A stretch of 64,000 nt of DNA from Terriglobales bacterium. GTDB lineage: Bacteria > Acidobacteriota > Terriglobia > Terriglobales > Acidobacteriaceae. The stretch covers positions 34,653 to 98,652 of the forward strand of contig JAICXB010000005.1 in the NCBI GenBank assembly GCA_025980765.1. The letters are read 5' to 3'. The position numbers and the translations under genes were made by a program. Shown here piece after piece: positions 34,247 to 42,949 of this stretch (the first letter of the stretch is position 1; each line of letters opens with the position of its first letter). The notes beneath the pieces are model-generated. The model made no database searches. It had not been told where the DNA came from and worked only from the letters and a program-made list of their open reading frames with translations.

Positions 34247-34828
34247 TTACTTGTGAAGCGGCCGGGTCCTCAGGGCGGAGATCACGCCGCCGACGAGAAT
34301 GCCAAACCCAATCACCGAGAGCAGAGGAAGCGAGCTGCCGCCGTTGGGTAAGTCGGGTTGCTGCAAGGGAGGAGTCGGCGGAGTCATCATTGACTGGCTA
34401 CTTGTTCCTGCTGCTGTGGCTGGGCCGGCTACAACAAAATGCACTTCGCTGCGCGTTCCCGAAATCGGAACGTTGTTGGCATCGACCACCTGCACGATCA
34501 GATCGTGACTGCCGGGCGTCAGGCCATTGAACGTGTAGCTGGTATCGGTGGTTTGAACAGGATCGCGATTATCCAGGCGTAATTCGTAGGTCGGCGTGCC
34601 CGCAGCAGAAGCGGGGGACACCTGTTGATATTGCACGGTGACCGAGGTCTGCGCCAATTTCTCATTCGGCTTTGGCGCAACAATTTTTAGCGCCGACGGC
34701 TGCACCGCTTGTGCAGCAGCCGCTTGTCCAGATTGTGCCAAAGGCGCGGCCAAAACTCTGGTTTGGAGCACGTACGGAGCCGCCAGGATAAGAGCAAATA
34801 TGAATATAAAAATGCGAACTTTTTTCAT
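34247..34828 (-). CDS. Candidate sortase substrate with LPNGG sorting signal
   Basis: 193 residues. Signal peptide at about 1-28 (KKVRIFIFIFALILAAPYV). Residues about 45-135 form an Ig/FN3-like beta domain (LKIVAPKPNEKLAQTSVTVQ; YTFNGLTPGSHDLIVQVVDANN). A Ser/Thr/Pro-rich linker (about 136-158) leads to LPNGG (160-164), then a hydrophobic helix (167-185) and the basic tail RTRPLHK. That is the three-part sorting-signal layout. The sortase gene is 66 nt downstream. Anchoring by that sortase is inference; the Gly in place of the usual Thr of LPxTG leaves some doubt. Confidence 0.78.
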   Translation of the reverse strand: MKKVRIFIFIFALILAAPYVLQTRVLAAPLAQSGQAAAAQAVQPSALKIVAPKPNEKLAQTSVTVQYQQVSPASAAGTPTYELRLDNRDPVQTTDTSYTFNGLTPGSHDLIVQVVDANNVPISGTRSEVHFVVAGPATAAGTSSQSMMTPPTPPLQQPDLPNGGSSLPLLSVIGFGILVGGVISALRTRPLHK

Positions 34829-35065
34829 GATTAGTGACTTTATTACTCGATTGCTACTTATGAGAACGCCTGTACCACCTCTGATGCTGCCCGTTCCAGT
34901 GCACTTTCATCCCGGAACTGCTGACCTGAGAAGCCCAACCTGCTGAAATTCTGGTGTTTACCTTATAGTAACTATTATTACTGCCTTAATTCTAAAGCGG
35001 CAGCTACATAGTTCCTATGCAATTCCGTAGCCTAAGTTGCTCGCCGGAGAAGGAGGTTGGCGGGG

Positions 35066-35292
35066 AAAAAGGCGTTTCAGAAAACCGTTTCAAAAAGCGT
35101 TTCAGGTGAGACGTTTCAAAAAAACGTTCAGGCCCGGGTTGGAGGGGCGCTGGCTGAGAGCGGCAGATCATCCCCGCGGATGACTATCCTTTCGACACGA
35201 TCGCTCCTACAAAGGCCATGGAAAAGCGCCTGTTACCGGTTCTCTTGAAACGGTTCTCTTGAAACGATTTTCCTGAAACGCCTCACCTGAAG
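35066..35292. repeat. GTTTCA-word inverted repeat in a 469-bp gap
   Basis: The gap 34829-35297 has no supported gene. Its middle holds a left arm (35066-35128) with repeated CGTTTCA words (GGCGTTTCAGAAAACCGTTTC onward is 20-nt typical) and a right arm (35238-35292) with the complementary TGAAACG words, about 110 nt apart. The right arm starts 6 nt after the stop of the 35298-35987 gene. The part from 34829 to 35065 shows only AT-rich, promoter-like DNA upstream of the substrate gene. Confidence 0.75.
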
Positions 35293-35297
35293 CTCAC

Positions 35298-35987
35298 CTA
35301 CTTCACCAGCTTCGTCGGCAACGTCGCCTCTGCTGCTGAAGCTGCCTTCGTCGCGTCTAGCACCAATGGAGCATGATCGTAGAAGTTCACGGTAGCGACC
35401 AGCGATTTCTTGTTCTCCCAATCGTCGCGTGAAATCGGGAAACTGACCACCAGCAGCCCCTGTTGCTCGGTGTTGGCGGGGATCGTGGATTCAGATTGGA
35501 ACGGCTTGATGCTTCCCATGTTGAGCTGCGGATAAGCCTGCACAATGCGCTCGTAATCGGAGGCGGGCGCGGCGTAGTCAGTCAACTCGCCTTTCTGCGT
35601 TACCAACTTTGCTTCAAGACCCTTGATATACATCGGCTTCTGGATTGCGTTTTTCACGTCGAGAGCTATGGCTATCATTACCGAATCGGACTTCTCCACG
35701 TCCTGATCGACAGTACCCGGCAGGCCCGGAGCAATCGATCCCCGCGACTCTATATGCATGGGCAGGGCGATCACTTTGCTCACCGAACCGGAAGAAGTGG
35801 GAGGCTTCTTCGATCCCACTAGATACAGTCCCAGAATCACTGCAAGCACAGCAGCGGCGATGAGCACGGGCACAACCGGCGGCAGGTTCCAGCGAGCGCT
35901 GTCCAGTTCTTCGGTCATGGGAACGTGACCGGCATCAAAACGCGGCTCTTCCGGCTTTTTCACTACCGGTGTGGGATTGGATGACAT
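35298..35987 (-). CDS. Single-pass membrane protein of unknown function
   Basis: 229 residues. A Pro-rich cytoplasmic N-terminus precedes one membrane helix (about 36-58, PPVVPVLIAAAVLAVILGLYLV). The rest is a soluble extracytoplasmic domain (about 75-229) with strands such as SVMIAIALDVKNAIQKPMYIKG and a closing LVATVNFYDHAPLVL. It resembles the general shape of small beta-sandwich domains (LEA/FxLYD-like), but I do not recognise a family. No catalytic motif is seen. It lies alone between repeat structures. Confidence 0.7.
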   Translation of the reverse strand: MSSNPTPVVKKPEEPRFDAGHVPMTEELDSARWNLPPVVPVLIAAAVLAVILGLYLVGSKKPPTSSGSVSKVIALPMHIESRGSIAPGLPGTVDQDVEKSDSVMIAIALDVKNAIQKPMYIKGLEAKLVTQKGELTDYAAPASDYERIVQAYPQLNMGSIKPFQSESTIPANTEQQGLLVVSFPISRDDWENKKSLVATVNFYDHAPLVLDATKAASAAEATLPTKLVK

Positions 35988-36000
35988 AAAACCTCCTGGA

Positions 36001-36033
36001 CTAGCTGCTACCTTTTAGCTGCTGGCCGCTAGC
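36001..36033. repeat. TAGCTGCT-word hairpin
   Basis: CTAGCTGCTA, a short CCTTT loop, then TAGCTGCTGGCCGCTAG: another small structure made of one repeated word and its complement, between the membrane protein gene and polX. Short and imperfect. Confidence 0.45.
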
Positions 36034-36092
36034 AAAACCAAAATCGAAGCACAATGGCCGCGGGTACAGCTCTCATCCTGAGATGCTGATTT

Positions 36093-37853
36093 TCAACCTG
36101 CCGTGACTTCTACCTGCAAATGCTTGCGCATCGCGGCTGCGAAGGCCTCCGCCGGCAAGGTGTTCAACACGTCTTCCGGCGTGAGCCAGGCCCGCCGCGC
36201 CTGCACCACGCCGAAGCGCATCTTCTCCAGATGCGATGTGTGATGGGAATCGGTGTTGATCACGATCTTCACCCCACGTTCTTTGGCCATTTTCAAATGC
36301 CGATCACATAAATCGAGGCGATCGGGATAGGCGTTCAGTTCCATGGCGACATTGTGCCGGGCGGCGGCTTGCATCACCGCGTCCAGGTCGAAGTCGTATC
36401 CCTCGCGACGCAGAAGTATGCGTCCGGTCGGATGTCCCAGAATGGAAATGTGTCCGCCGTTGATGGCGCGCAGCAGGCGCTCGGTCATCTGCTGCGGCTC
36501 CTGCTGAAAATGCGAATGCACGCTGGCAATCACCAGGTCCATTTCATCGAGGACGGAAGCCGAAAGATCGAGTTCGCCGTCAGCGAGAATGTCTACTTCG
36601 ATTCCGGCAAAAACTCTGATTCCCTCAGACCGCGATGCCGCTTCGCGAATGCGCCGGACGTGCTCCGCGGCGCGCGTGTCGTCCAAGCCATTGGCGAAGG
36701 CGAGGTTTTTGGAGTGGTCGGTGATCGCCATGTAGGCATAGCCGCGCTCGCGGGCGGCATCGATCATCTCCTCGATTGTGCAGCGCCCGTCCGTCTCGAC
36801 AGTGTGCATGTGGACGTCGCCACGAATGTCATCCACTTCGATCAGCCTGGGCAAACGATGCTGCTCGGCAGCCTCAATCTCACCCTGGTTCTCGCGCAGT
36901 TCTGGCGGGATGTAGTCGAGCTTTAACGCGGCGTACACCTCCTGCTCAGTCGCGCCGGCGATGCGCGCGCCGTCTGCAATTCGTGTGAGCGCATATTCGC
37001 TGAGCGTGTATCCCATTTTGAGAGCGCGTTGGCGAATCGATACGTTGTGATTCTTCGATCCGGTGAAGTACTGCAGCGCCGCGCCATACGATTCCGGCTT
37101 CAAAGTACGGACATCTACCTGCATGCCGCCGCGCAATTTGAAGCTGACTTTATTGTCGCCCTTGGCAAGAATTTCGGTGATGCCGGGAAAGGTCACGATG
37201 CGATCGAGCAGCGGATCCAGCCGTTCGTCGGCACAGCAGGGGCCGGTAATAAGGATGTCGAGATCGCCAACGGTGTCACGCCCGCGACGCAGCGAGCCCG
37301 CAGCCGTGATCTGGTCCACTCCGGGCATTGCGGAGAGAAACTCGCGGAGTTTGGTTGCGGTCCGCTCCGCCGTGTCGAGCAGGAAGCGACCGGAAATGCG
37401 GCGGTACTCCTCGATGCCTTTCAAAATCTTCTGCTCATGCTTCTCACCCATCCGGGGCAGCTCGCGAATTTTGCCCTCACGCGCGAGCTTCTCCACGCCT
37501 TCGAGGTCGCAGATTTGAAACGCGTCCCAGATGAGCGCAATGGTTTTGGGGCCGAGTCCCTGGATCTTCAGCAGCTCCAACATCGATGGACGATATTTCT
37601 GCAGCAGTTCCTCGTGCAGGGTGAAGTTGCCTTCTCTCACGATTTGCTGAATGTTCGCCGCCATGCCCTTGCCGATGCCGGGAATTTCCAGCAGTTTCCT
37701 GGTATCGGCAGCCACGTCCGCAAGCCGAAAGCCGAGCCCCTCGACTGCTTCGGCCGCACGGCGGTACGAGCGGATACGAAAAGGATCGTCGCCGCGAATC
37801 TCCATCAGATCGGCAGTTTCGTAAAAAATGGCGGCGATGTTTCGGTTTTCCAT
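36093..37853 (-). CDS. polX: Family X DNA polymerase / PHP exonuclease (PolX)
   Basis: 586 residues. N-terminal helix-hairpin-helix 8-kDa region (MENRNIAAIFYETADLME; LEIPGIGKGMAANI; LKIQGLGPKTIALIW). The nucleotidyltransferase palm has GSLRRGRDTVGDLDILIT with the catalytic Asp pair. The C-terminal PHP domain (about 335-580) has GDVHMHTVETDGR, AITDHSKNL and NTDSHHTSHL metal ligands. Bacterial PolX fills short gaps in base-excision repair, with 3'-5' exonuclease from PHP. The ATG at 37853 is chosen over 37874 because conservation begins there; both are open. Confidence 0.93.
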   Translation of the reverse strand: MENRNIAAIFYETADLMEIRGDDPFRIRSYRRAAEAVEGLGFRLADVAADTRKLLEIPGIGKGMAANIQQIVREGNFTLHEELLQKYRPSMLELLKIQGLGPKTIALIWDAFQICDLEGVEKLAREGKIRELPRMGEKHEQKILKGIEEYRRISGRFLLDTAERTATKLREFLSAMPGVDQITAAGSLRRGRDTVGDLDILITGPCCADERLDPLLDRIVTFPGITEILAKGDNKVSFKLRGGMQVDVRTLKPESYGAALQYFTGSKNHNVSIRQRALKMGYTLSEYALTRIADGARIAGATEQEVYAALKLDYIPPELRENQGEIEAAEQHRLPRLIEVDDIRGDVHMHTVETDGRCTIEEMIDAARERGYAYMAITDHSKNLAFANGLDDTRAAEHVRRIREAASRSEGIRVFAGIEVDILADGELDLSASVLDEMDLVIASVHSHFQQEPQQMTERLLRAINGGHISILGHPTGRILLRREGYDFDLDAVMQAAARHNVAMELNAYPDRLDLCDRHLKMAKERGVKIVINTDSHHTSHLEKMRFGVVQARRAWLTPEDVLNTLPAEAFAAAMRKHLQVEVTAG

Positions 37854-37902
37854 GCTGGGTTGCGCAGCAAACATTCTAAATACAACGGTAAAACCCGTAG
37901 CA

Positions 37903-38066
37903 AAACACGACGCGGATTACGCGGATAGGACGCGGATTAAGAAAATCTGGTGATTCGGCGACTCGCGATCTTTTGACTAATCGCTTCTTCAATCGCGAGG
38001 TCGCAAATCAACAATCAAGAATCCTTGTTGATCCGCGTCGCATCAGCGAAATCCGCGTCGTGTTTT
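37903..38066. repeat. GACGCGGAT-word inverted repeat
   Basis: The left arm (37903-37945) has ACGACGCGGATTACGCGGAT then GACGCGGATT. The right arm (38024-38066) is complementary (its complement begins AAAACACGACGCGGATTTCG). The space between contains further GGTGATTCG and TCGCGA words. It lies between the cold-shock terminator and polX. No gene is seen. Confidence 0.7.
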
Positions 38067-38081
38067 CCTCGCTTCCGCAAC

Positions 38082-38107
38082 AAAAAACCCGGCCACCGCG
38101 GCCGGGT
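38082..38107 (-). terminator. Rho-independent terminator of the cold-shock gene
   Basis: On the minus strand, ACCCGGCC, a GCGGT loop and GGCCGGGT, followed directly by six T. It lies about 20 nt after the stop of the cold-shock gene. A canonical strong terminator. Confidence 0.93.
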
Positions 38108-38128
38108 CTGCGAAAGGAAAAACCTAAA

Positions 38129-38344
38129 TTAATTCAGCTTGGTTACGCTGTCGGCTTGCGGGCCTTTTTGGCCCTGTACGATCTCGAATTCCACCTGATC
38201 GCCTTCCTGCAGGCTCTTGTAGCCTTCCGACTTCACCGCGCTGTAGTGCACGAAGACGTCCGGACCGCTTTCCTGTCCTATGAACCCAAAACCTTTGGCG
38301 TTGTTAAACCACTTCACTGTTCCTCTAAGACGTGTCACTTGCAT
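38129..38344 (-). CDS. Cold-shock protein (CspA family)
   Basis: 71 residues, single cold-shock domain. RNP1 is [11 protein letters not shown]2 is VFVHYSAV, and the start is [13 protein letters not shown]. It binds single-stranded RNA/DNA as an RNA chaperone. AAGGG lies about 6 nt before the ATG. The roughly 200 nt upstream without another gene is consistent with the long structured leader typical of csp mRNAs. It is followed by a strong terminator, so it is monocistronic. Confidence 0.95.
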   Translation of the reverse strand: MQVTRLRGTVKWFNNAKGFGFIGQESGPDVFVHYSAVKSEGYKSLQEGDQVEFEIVQGQKGPQADSVTKLN

Positions 38345-38549
38345 AGACCCTTTCCCTTATTTGCTAGGGGGCCGAACTTAAGAGTCGGGACCCGTTGGTT
38401 CCAGAACTTCCCTTGGGGACTGCACAAAGAGAGTTAACTGACACGCTGAAGAGGGAAGGAGGGGAACGGCGCGCCGGTAATTCTTGGGTCCTAGTGAGGT
38501 TACTGGTTAGTTATGATTATCCGTTGCTGCAGCAGTGTTGTCAACTGAG

Positions 38550-39194
38550 TTAACAGCCTTGCGCCCGCATTTTTATTGATTTTTTTTGAACGTCCGCTGA
38601 ATGCAGCCAGAAGAGAGAAGCCAGGGTTTTTGCGTCGCGGATGCGTCCGTCCTTCGCCATCTTTAGCGCCATCGGCAAGGGGAAAAAGCGGGTCTCGATG
38701 CGTTCGTCTTCTTCTGGCTCGGCTTTCCCTTCCGTGAGGCCGGTAGCGAGAAAGACTTCCATGGTTTCGTCGAGAATTCCGGGACTCACAAAAAACTTCA
38801 GCGCCCGCTTCCACTTCTTCGCCGACAGTCCGGTTTCTTCAAGCAACTCACGTTTGGCGGCTGCCGCTCCCGACTCGCCGCGATCGATATGCCCGGCGGG
38901 CAGCTCCCACAGATAGTCGTCAGCGGCATAACGGTATTGCCGTACCAGGAGCACGCGCGCGGGCGAAACCGAATCGTCCAGCGGCAGCACGACCACCGAT
39001 CCGTGATGACGAATGATTTCCCTCAATGCGCTTACTCCATCTGGCTCCCGCACCTGGTCGGCGACAACGGTGTACACCTTGCCGCGATACCCGATCTTGC
39101 GCGACACGATCTTCGCGTGTTTCGGTTGGGGAAAATCGTCGTTCAGCTTGCGCGTGCGGGATCCAGTCTTGGGCATGAAGCGATAGGGTAACAT
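38550..39194 (-). CDS. Nudix hydrolase (ADP-ribose pyrophosphatase-like)
   Basis: 214 residues. The Nudix box is complete: GHIDRGE, seven residues, then RELLEETGL. Preceding LWELPAG and VLPLDDSVSPARVLLVRQYR match the NudF/ADP-ribose pyrophosphatase type, as does the following VSPGILDETMEVFLA. It probably hydrolyses ADP-ribose or a sugar nucleotide to monophosphates. Start: ATG 39194, or the ATG at 39176 six codons later. It is divergent from the next gene with about 17 bp between starts, so the promoters overlap. Confidence 0.88.
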   Translation of the reverse strand: MLPYRFMPKTGSRTRKLNDDFPQPKHAKIVSRKIGYRGKVYTVVADQVREPDGVSALREIIRHHGSVVVLPLDDSVSPARVLLVRQYRYAADDYLWELPAGHIDRGESGAAAAKRELLEETGLSAKKWKRALKFFVSPGILDETMEVFLATGLTEGKAEPEEDERIETRFFPLPMALKMAKDGRIRDAKTLASLFWLHSADVQKKSIKMRAQGC

Positions 39195-39211
39195 TCCCCT
39201 CGCGGACAGCT

Positions 39212-40081
39212 ATGGCTCCCCAGCGAAAGCACAGCCCTGAGATCAGCATCATCGGCCCGGGAACACTAGGTTCGGCGCTGGCTTCGTCGCTTTCCCAAAA
39301 TGGTTATCGGATTGGGGAAATCGTTTCCCGATCTGATGCGCAATCCCTGCGGCAAGCCCGATCTCTTGCGAAACAGGCCGGCGCGACTGCCGTCTCGCAG
39401 ATCTCGCGCAACTCCTCCGCCGAACTGGTCTGGATCTGCGTTCCCGATGACCTGATTGCAACGGTAGCCGGCGAGATCTCTGCGCGCGCTGATTGGCGTG
39501 ACAAAATGGTCCTCCACTCCAGCGGCGCTCTCGGATCTGACGTTCTGCTGCCGCTGAAAAAAGCAGGAGCGCTCATCGCCTCAGCGCATCCTCTGATGAG
39601 CTTTGTGCGCGATTTGAAGCCGGATTTCTTCGGCGTCCCTTTCGCCCTTGAAGGCGATGCCAAAGCGTTGACCATCGCCGGCGCGATCGTGCGCAGCCTG
39701 GGAGCCAAACCCTTTCGCATCGAGCGGCAGCTCAAAGCTGCATATCACGCCTTCGGATTCTTCTCGTCTCCGCTGCTGGTGGCCCTGATTGCCACCGCGC
39801 AACAGGTAGCCGGATTAGCAGGACTGGAGGAACGACAGGCGCTTGAGTTGATGGAGCCAATCGTCCGCCGGACGATCGACAACTGTTTTCGCCAGAGTCC
39901 CAATATGGCGTTCAGCGGTCCGCTGCGCCGCGGGGACATTAAGACCATTAGCAAGCACTTGAAGGTGCTTTCGCAGAGACCGGAGTTGCTGGCGGTGTAT
40001 CGCGCGTTGAGCGAGATTGCGATACGGGAACTGCCAGTGGGGAATGCCGCACAAGCCAGAGAATTGCTGGGAGAAGAGTAA
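39212..40081 (+). CDS. Rossmann / DUF2520 protein
   Basis: 289 residues. The N-terminal dinucleotide-binding loop is SIIGPGTLGSALASSLSQNGY. The middle has WICVPDDLIATVAGEI and a HSSGALGSDVLLPL strand. The C-terminal half is the all-helical DUF2520 domain (LKAAYHAFGFFSSPLLVAL; RRTIDNCFRQSPNMAFSGPL). Family members look like NAD(P)-dependent dehydrogenases of the ketopantoate-reductase/F420 superfamily, but the reaction is unknown. It is monocistronic, with a repeat hairpin just downstream. Confidence 0.85.
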   Translation: MAPQRKHSPEISIIGPGTLGSALASSLSQNGYRIGEIVSRSDAQSLRQARSLAKQAGATAVSQISRNSSAELVWICVPDDLIATVAGEISARADWRDKMVLHSSGALGSDVLLPLKKAGALIASAHPLMSFVRDLKPDFFGVPFALEGDAKALTIAGAIVRSLGAKPFRIERQLKAAYHAFGFFSSPLLVALIATAQQVAGLAGLEERQALELMEPIVRRTIDNCFRQSPNMAFSGPLRRGDIKTISKHLKVLSQRPELLAVYRALSEIAIRELPVGNAAQARELLGEE

Positions 40082-40099
40082 ATCCGCACCAAGAGTCTT

Positions 40100-40192
40100 T
40101 TTCACCACGGAGGCACAGAGAACACGGAGAAATCAAAGGAAGCTCGTTCTGGAGTTTTCTTCTCCGTGGACTCCGTGCCTCCGCGGTGAAAC
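40100..40192. repeat. CACCACGGAGGCAC-type inverted repeat
   Basis: Left arm TTCACCACGGAGGCACAGAG and right arm whose complement is GTTTCACCGCGGAGGCACGG, about 30 nt apart, between two convergent genes. The same words recur flanking the hairpin at 47900-48024. Likely a shared 3'-end structure; non-coding. Confidence 0.8.
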
Positions 40193-40240
40193 TGATGTTG
40201 AAATTTGCTGAATCCAACCAGAACTGGCGAAATTCCGCAC

Positions 40241-42613
40241 CTACCGCGTTCTTCTCGGCTCAGTCGGGGGCGGTTGCACGGGGATCGCTTTCGGCAGTGG
40301 CTTGCCTGACGGTCCTATGGTCGCGGGAGTTTTTCCGATTTGTCCATCGGCGCTGCCGCGCAGTTCTTTGAGCACGGTTTGCCGATCGCGCGAGTAATCG
40401 GCGGCAAGACGGGTGAGCGCCAGCGTCACGATATCGTGATGATGCAGTTCCTCCATCCCCGACTGCCGGCGCGCGTCCAGCCAGAGCCGATGCACCAGCA
40501 TCACGTCTTCTGTTTTCAGATCGGGATTGTGCGGCCCAATGCGGAAGCTCTGCACCACCGGGCCCTCTTTCACAACCTGGAAAACGAATTGATGTTTTGG
40601 CGGGCTGGCCCCTTCCCACGCCTGTCCCATGCGGAATGCCTGTTCCTCCGAACTCATCTTGCTCGATTGTCCGGAGACGACGCGCGCCGCGCCCAATGAG
40701 TTTGCCGTCTGCACGATAGCGGAGAACACGTCACGGGCCGGCACTACCATCAGCGCGATGTGCTTGCCATAGCTCTCGGCGAGGCTCACGCACTTGGTGA
40801 ACAACGTCTGCTCATGGTCGCTGAAAATCTGCTCGGTGGAGAGATCAACTTCGCCGCTTCCCGCTCCGGTCAGCCGCGCCGCCAGCACCACGACATCGTG
40901 CTCCGTGGTGTCGGTGTGCGCGAGAACCCAGCGCAGCTGCAGGAGCGTGTTGTAGTCACGGACCGTGACAATCGTCGAGTCAGGACGAACTCCGACGGTC
41001 TGCCGTTCGATGCGCTCTTCATGGAGGAGCTGGAAGTGCTCCTGCATCTCCTTTTTCGTGCTCTTGAATTTCTTTGCGTTCGTGTGCTCGGAGATGGTGA
41101 AGATCACGAAAAACGCGGCGGAAAAAATTACTCCGCTGATCGTGGCCACGCTCTTGGTGGCCAGGTTCACCAGCGCAGTGGTCAGCAGCACCAGGAAGAC
41201 GGAAATCACGCCGAGAGGAAGCTCGAATTTTCCGATCCTAAGGTTGGGTGGCACCTTCCATCCACGTTCGCCCTTGTACTTGAAGCGCAGCACCAGCATG
41301 GCGAGGCTGTTGAAGGTGAAGCTCCAGATCACGCCGAAGGCGTAAGCCTCGCCCAGCATGATCACGTTGCCGCGGCTGAGCAGGATGGTAACGACCTGCA
41401 AGCCGACCACCAGATTGACGATGCGATAGCTAGTCCCGTACTTCTTCTGCGGCTTGCGGAACCAGTCGGTGAGCACTCCATCTTCGGAGATGCGGTTGAG
41501 CACGCCGTTGGAACCGATGATCGAGGTGTTGATCGCGCCGGAAAGGATCAGGAAACCGACCACGACAACGAAGGTGCGGAAGGCGAGCCGCAGAACCAGC
41601 GGTCCGCTGAACCACATCACCACCTCGGCCATGAGATTGTTCTCATAGTTAGCAATGGGAATGTGCTGCGGGATGATCATCACCGCCAGCAGCGTGCCGA
41701 TTCCGGTAAAGAAGAAGCTGTAAATGGCGATGATGATAGCGGCGCGCTTCAGGTTCTTGAGCTTGGGATGGGCGATCTCGCGATTCACCTGCGCCAGCGT
41801 CTCTTCGCCGCTCATCGCCAGCACCGAATGTCCAAAAGCCATGAGGATGCCGAATAGTCCAAGCGTTTGCGCAAGGCCAGTGCCTTTGAGAAATCCCAAC
41901 GCATCCTGGCTGAAGTGCAGGTTCGAGGGCACCGGCCACGGCGGAAGCGAGGCCGCGTCGCCCATCTTCATTACCGTGATTGCCGCCCATCCAAGCAGGA
42001 TCACGACCATCACCGTAGTGATCTGCATTACGCGCAGGGCCTTGTCGCTCGACTCCTCGATGCCCTTGATGTTTTCCCACCAGTAGTACAACGTCACCGC
42101 GAGGCAGATCACCACCGAGGTCCAGTTCACGTTGATGTGCGGCACGCCACCGAAGTAACTGTGCATCTCTGGTGGAATCCAGCCGTGGGCGTCGGCCTTG
42201 CTCAGCAACTCATTGACGAGCGCTGCGATGTACTGACCGGCGGCCACGCCGGAGATCGGCCCCGTGAGGATGTAGTCGAACATCAGCGCGGAGACGCTGA
42301 GCTTGGCGAGCGTGCCGCCGAGCGCCTCTTTCACCACGCGGTAAACGCCGCCGCGCACGAACATCGAACAGCTCTCGACGTACACCGCGCGCACCGCGAA
42401 GGAGAACAACATCACGCCCAGGATGAACCAGGGCGCGGAACGCCCGATGGCATCTTCAGCGATGCCGCCAACGTAGTACGCCGATGACCCCAGATCGTTG
42501 AGGACAATCGCTGCAGCGCGCCAAAAAGAGATAAACGTCAGCGCAACCGAAGAGGCTACGACAATGCGGACCCGGTTCGAACTGGGTGGAAGCGTCTGGG
42601 AACCAGAGGACAT
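40241..42613 (-). CDS. APC-family permease with cytoplasmic C-terminal domain
   Basis: 790 residues. Twelve or more hydrophobic helices occupy about residues 15-530, in the APC-superfamily style (ILTGPISGVAAGQYIAALV; LFGILMAFGHSVLAMSGEETLAQV; INTSIIGSNGVLNRISEDGVL). The last 250 residues are soluble and appear to contain a universal-stress-protein-like domain (about 560-690; TIVTVRDYNTLLQLRWVLAHT, DVVVLAARLTG, HIALMVVPARDVFSAIV), then a Pro-rich tail. The substrate is probably an amino acid or related cation. It diverges from the iron-uptake cluster, with no clear functional link. Confidence 0.85.
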   Translation of the reverse strand: MSSGSQTLPPSSNRVRIVVASSVALTFISFWRAAAIVLNDLGSSAYYVGGIAEDAIGRSAPWFILGVMLFSFAVRAVYVESCSMFVRGGVYRVVKEALGGTLAKLSVSALMFDYILTGPISGVAAGQYIAALVNELLSKADAHGWIPPEMHSYFGGVPHINVNWTSVVICLAVTLYYWWENIKGIEESSDKALRVMQITTVMVVILLGWAAITVMKMGDAASLPPWPVPSNLHFSQDALGFLKGTGLAQTLGLFGILMAFGHSVLAMSGEETLAQVNREIAHPKLKNLKRAAIIIAIYSFFFTGIGTLLAVMIIPQHIPIANYENNLMAEVVMWFSGPLVLRLAFRTFVVVVGFLILSGAINTSIIGSNGVLNRISEDGVLTDWFRKPQKKYGTSYRIVNLVVGLQVVTILLSRGNVIMLGEAYAFGVIWSFTFNSLAMLVLRFKYKGERGWKVPPNLRIGKFELPLGVISVFLVLLTTALVNLATKSVATISGVIFSAAFFVIFTISEHTNAKKFKSTKKEMQEHFQLLHEERIERQTVGVRPDSTIVTVRDYNTLLQLRWVLAHTDTTEHDVVVLAARLTGAGSGEVDLSTEQIFSDHEQTLFTKCVSLAESYGKHIALMVVPARDVFSAIVQTANSLGAARVVSGQSSKMSSEEQAFRMGQAWEGASPPKHQFVFQVVKEGPVVQSFRIGPHNPDLKTEDVMLVHRLWLDARRQSGMEELHHHDIVTLALTRLAADYSRDRQTVLKELRGSADGQIGKTPATIGPSGKPLPKAIPVQPPPTEPRRTR

Positions 42614-42740
42614 TCGGTGGAAAACCTGCCCAACCCACGCTGTCCTGCAAATGCTGGACAGACCCGTGGAAGCCGTGGTGGGCTCATGCGAAGTTTAATC
42701 TACGCTCGCGTTGCAGGAGCGTCAATGCGCAGGAGAAGCT

Positions 42741-42841
42741 CCGGGGGTTAACACGAAGGACACTGAGGAAAGATAAGGTCACGGATTCGAAGTCTCCGTC
42801 ACCTTGAGATTTTCCTCCGTGTCCTTCGTGTTAACCCCCGG
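42741..42841. repeat. Perfect 23-bp inverted repeat
   Basis: The 23 bp at 42741-42763 (CCGGGGGTTAACACGAAGG then ACAC) are exactly complementary to 42819-42841; about 55 nt separate the arms, which continue imperfectly inward with GAGGAAA/TTTCCTC. It lies in the 336-bp gap between the divergent permease and iron-uptake genes (42614-42949). The rest of that gap holds the promoter and operator region described separately. Confidence 0.85.
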
Positions 42842-42864
42842 GAATTTTTGCTTCCGCCTCGAAG

Positions 42865-42930
42865 TTCACATCTATGCGTGCCACTCTGATAAAATATCTA
42901 ATTGAAATTGAAATTCATTTTCATTTTCAA
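42865..42930 (+). promoter_or_regulatory. Candidate promoter and Fur-box-like operator of the iron cluster
   Basis: A 29-bp near-palindrome at 42902-42930 is made of TTGAAATTGAAATTCATTTT plus CATTTTCAA. Its core GAAATTGAAATTCATTTTC matches the 19-bp classical Fur box GATAATGATAATCATTATC at 14 positions. Upstream, TTCACA (42865) and GATAAA/TAAAAT (42888-42895) are weak -35/-10 candidates, placing the palindrome at the transcript start. The ATG at 42950 is 19 nt away. A DtxR-type regulator could also bind such a site. Confidence 0.6.
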
Positions 42931-42949
42931 AATCGCCCCCTGAGCACCC

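Noticed and set aside
40760..41857. 365-codon plus-strand frame across the APC permease gene
   Set aside because: Rich in His/Gln/Asp, typical of the reverse of membrane-protein codons; no start signal or family.
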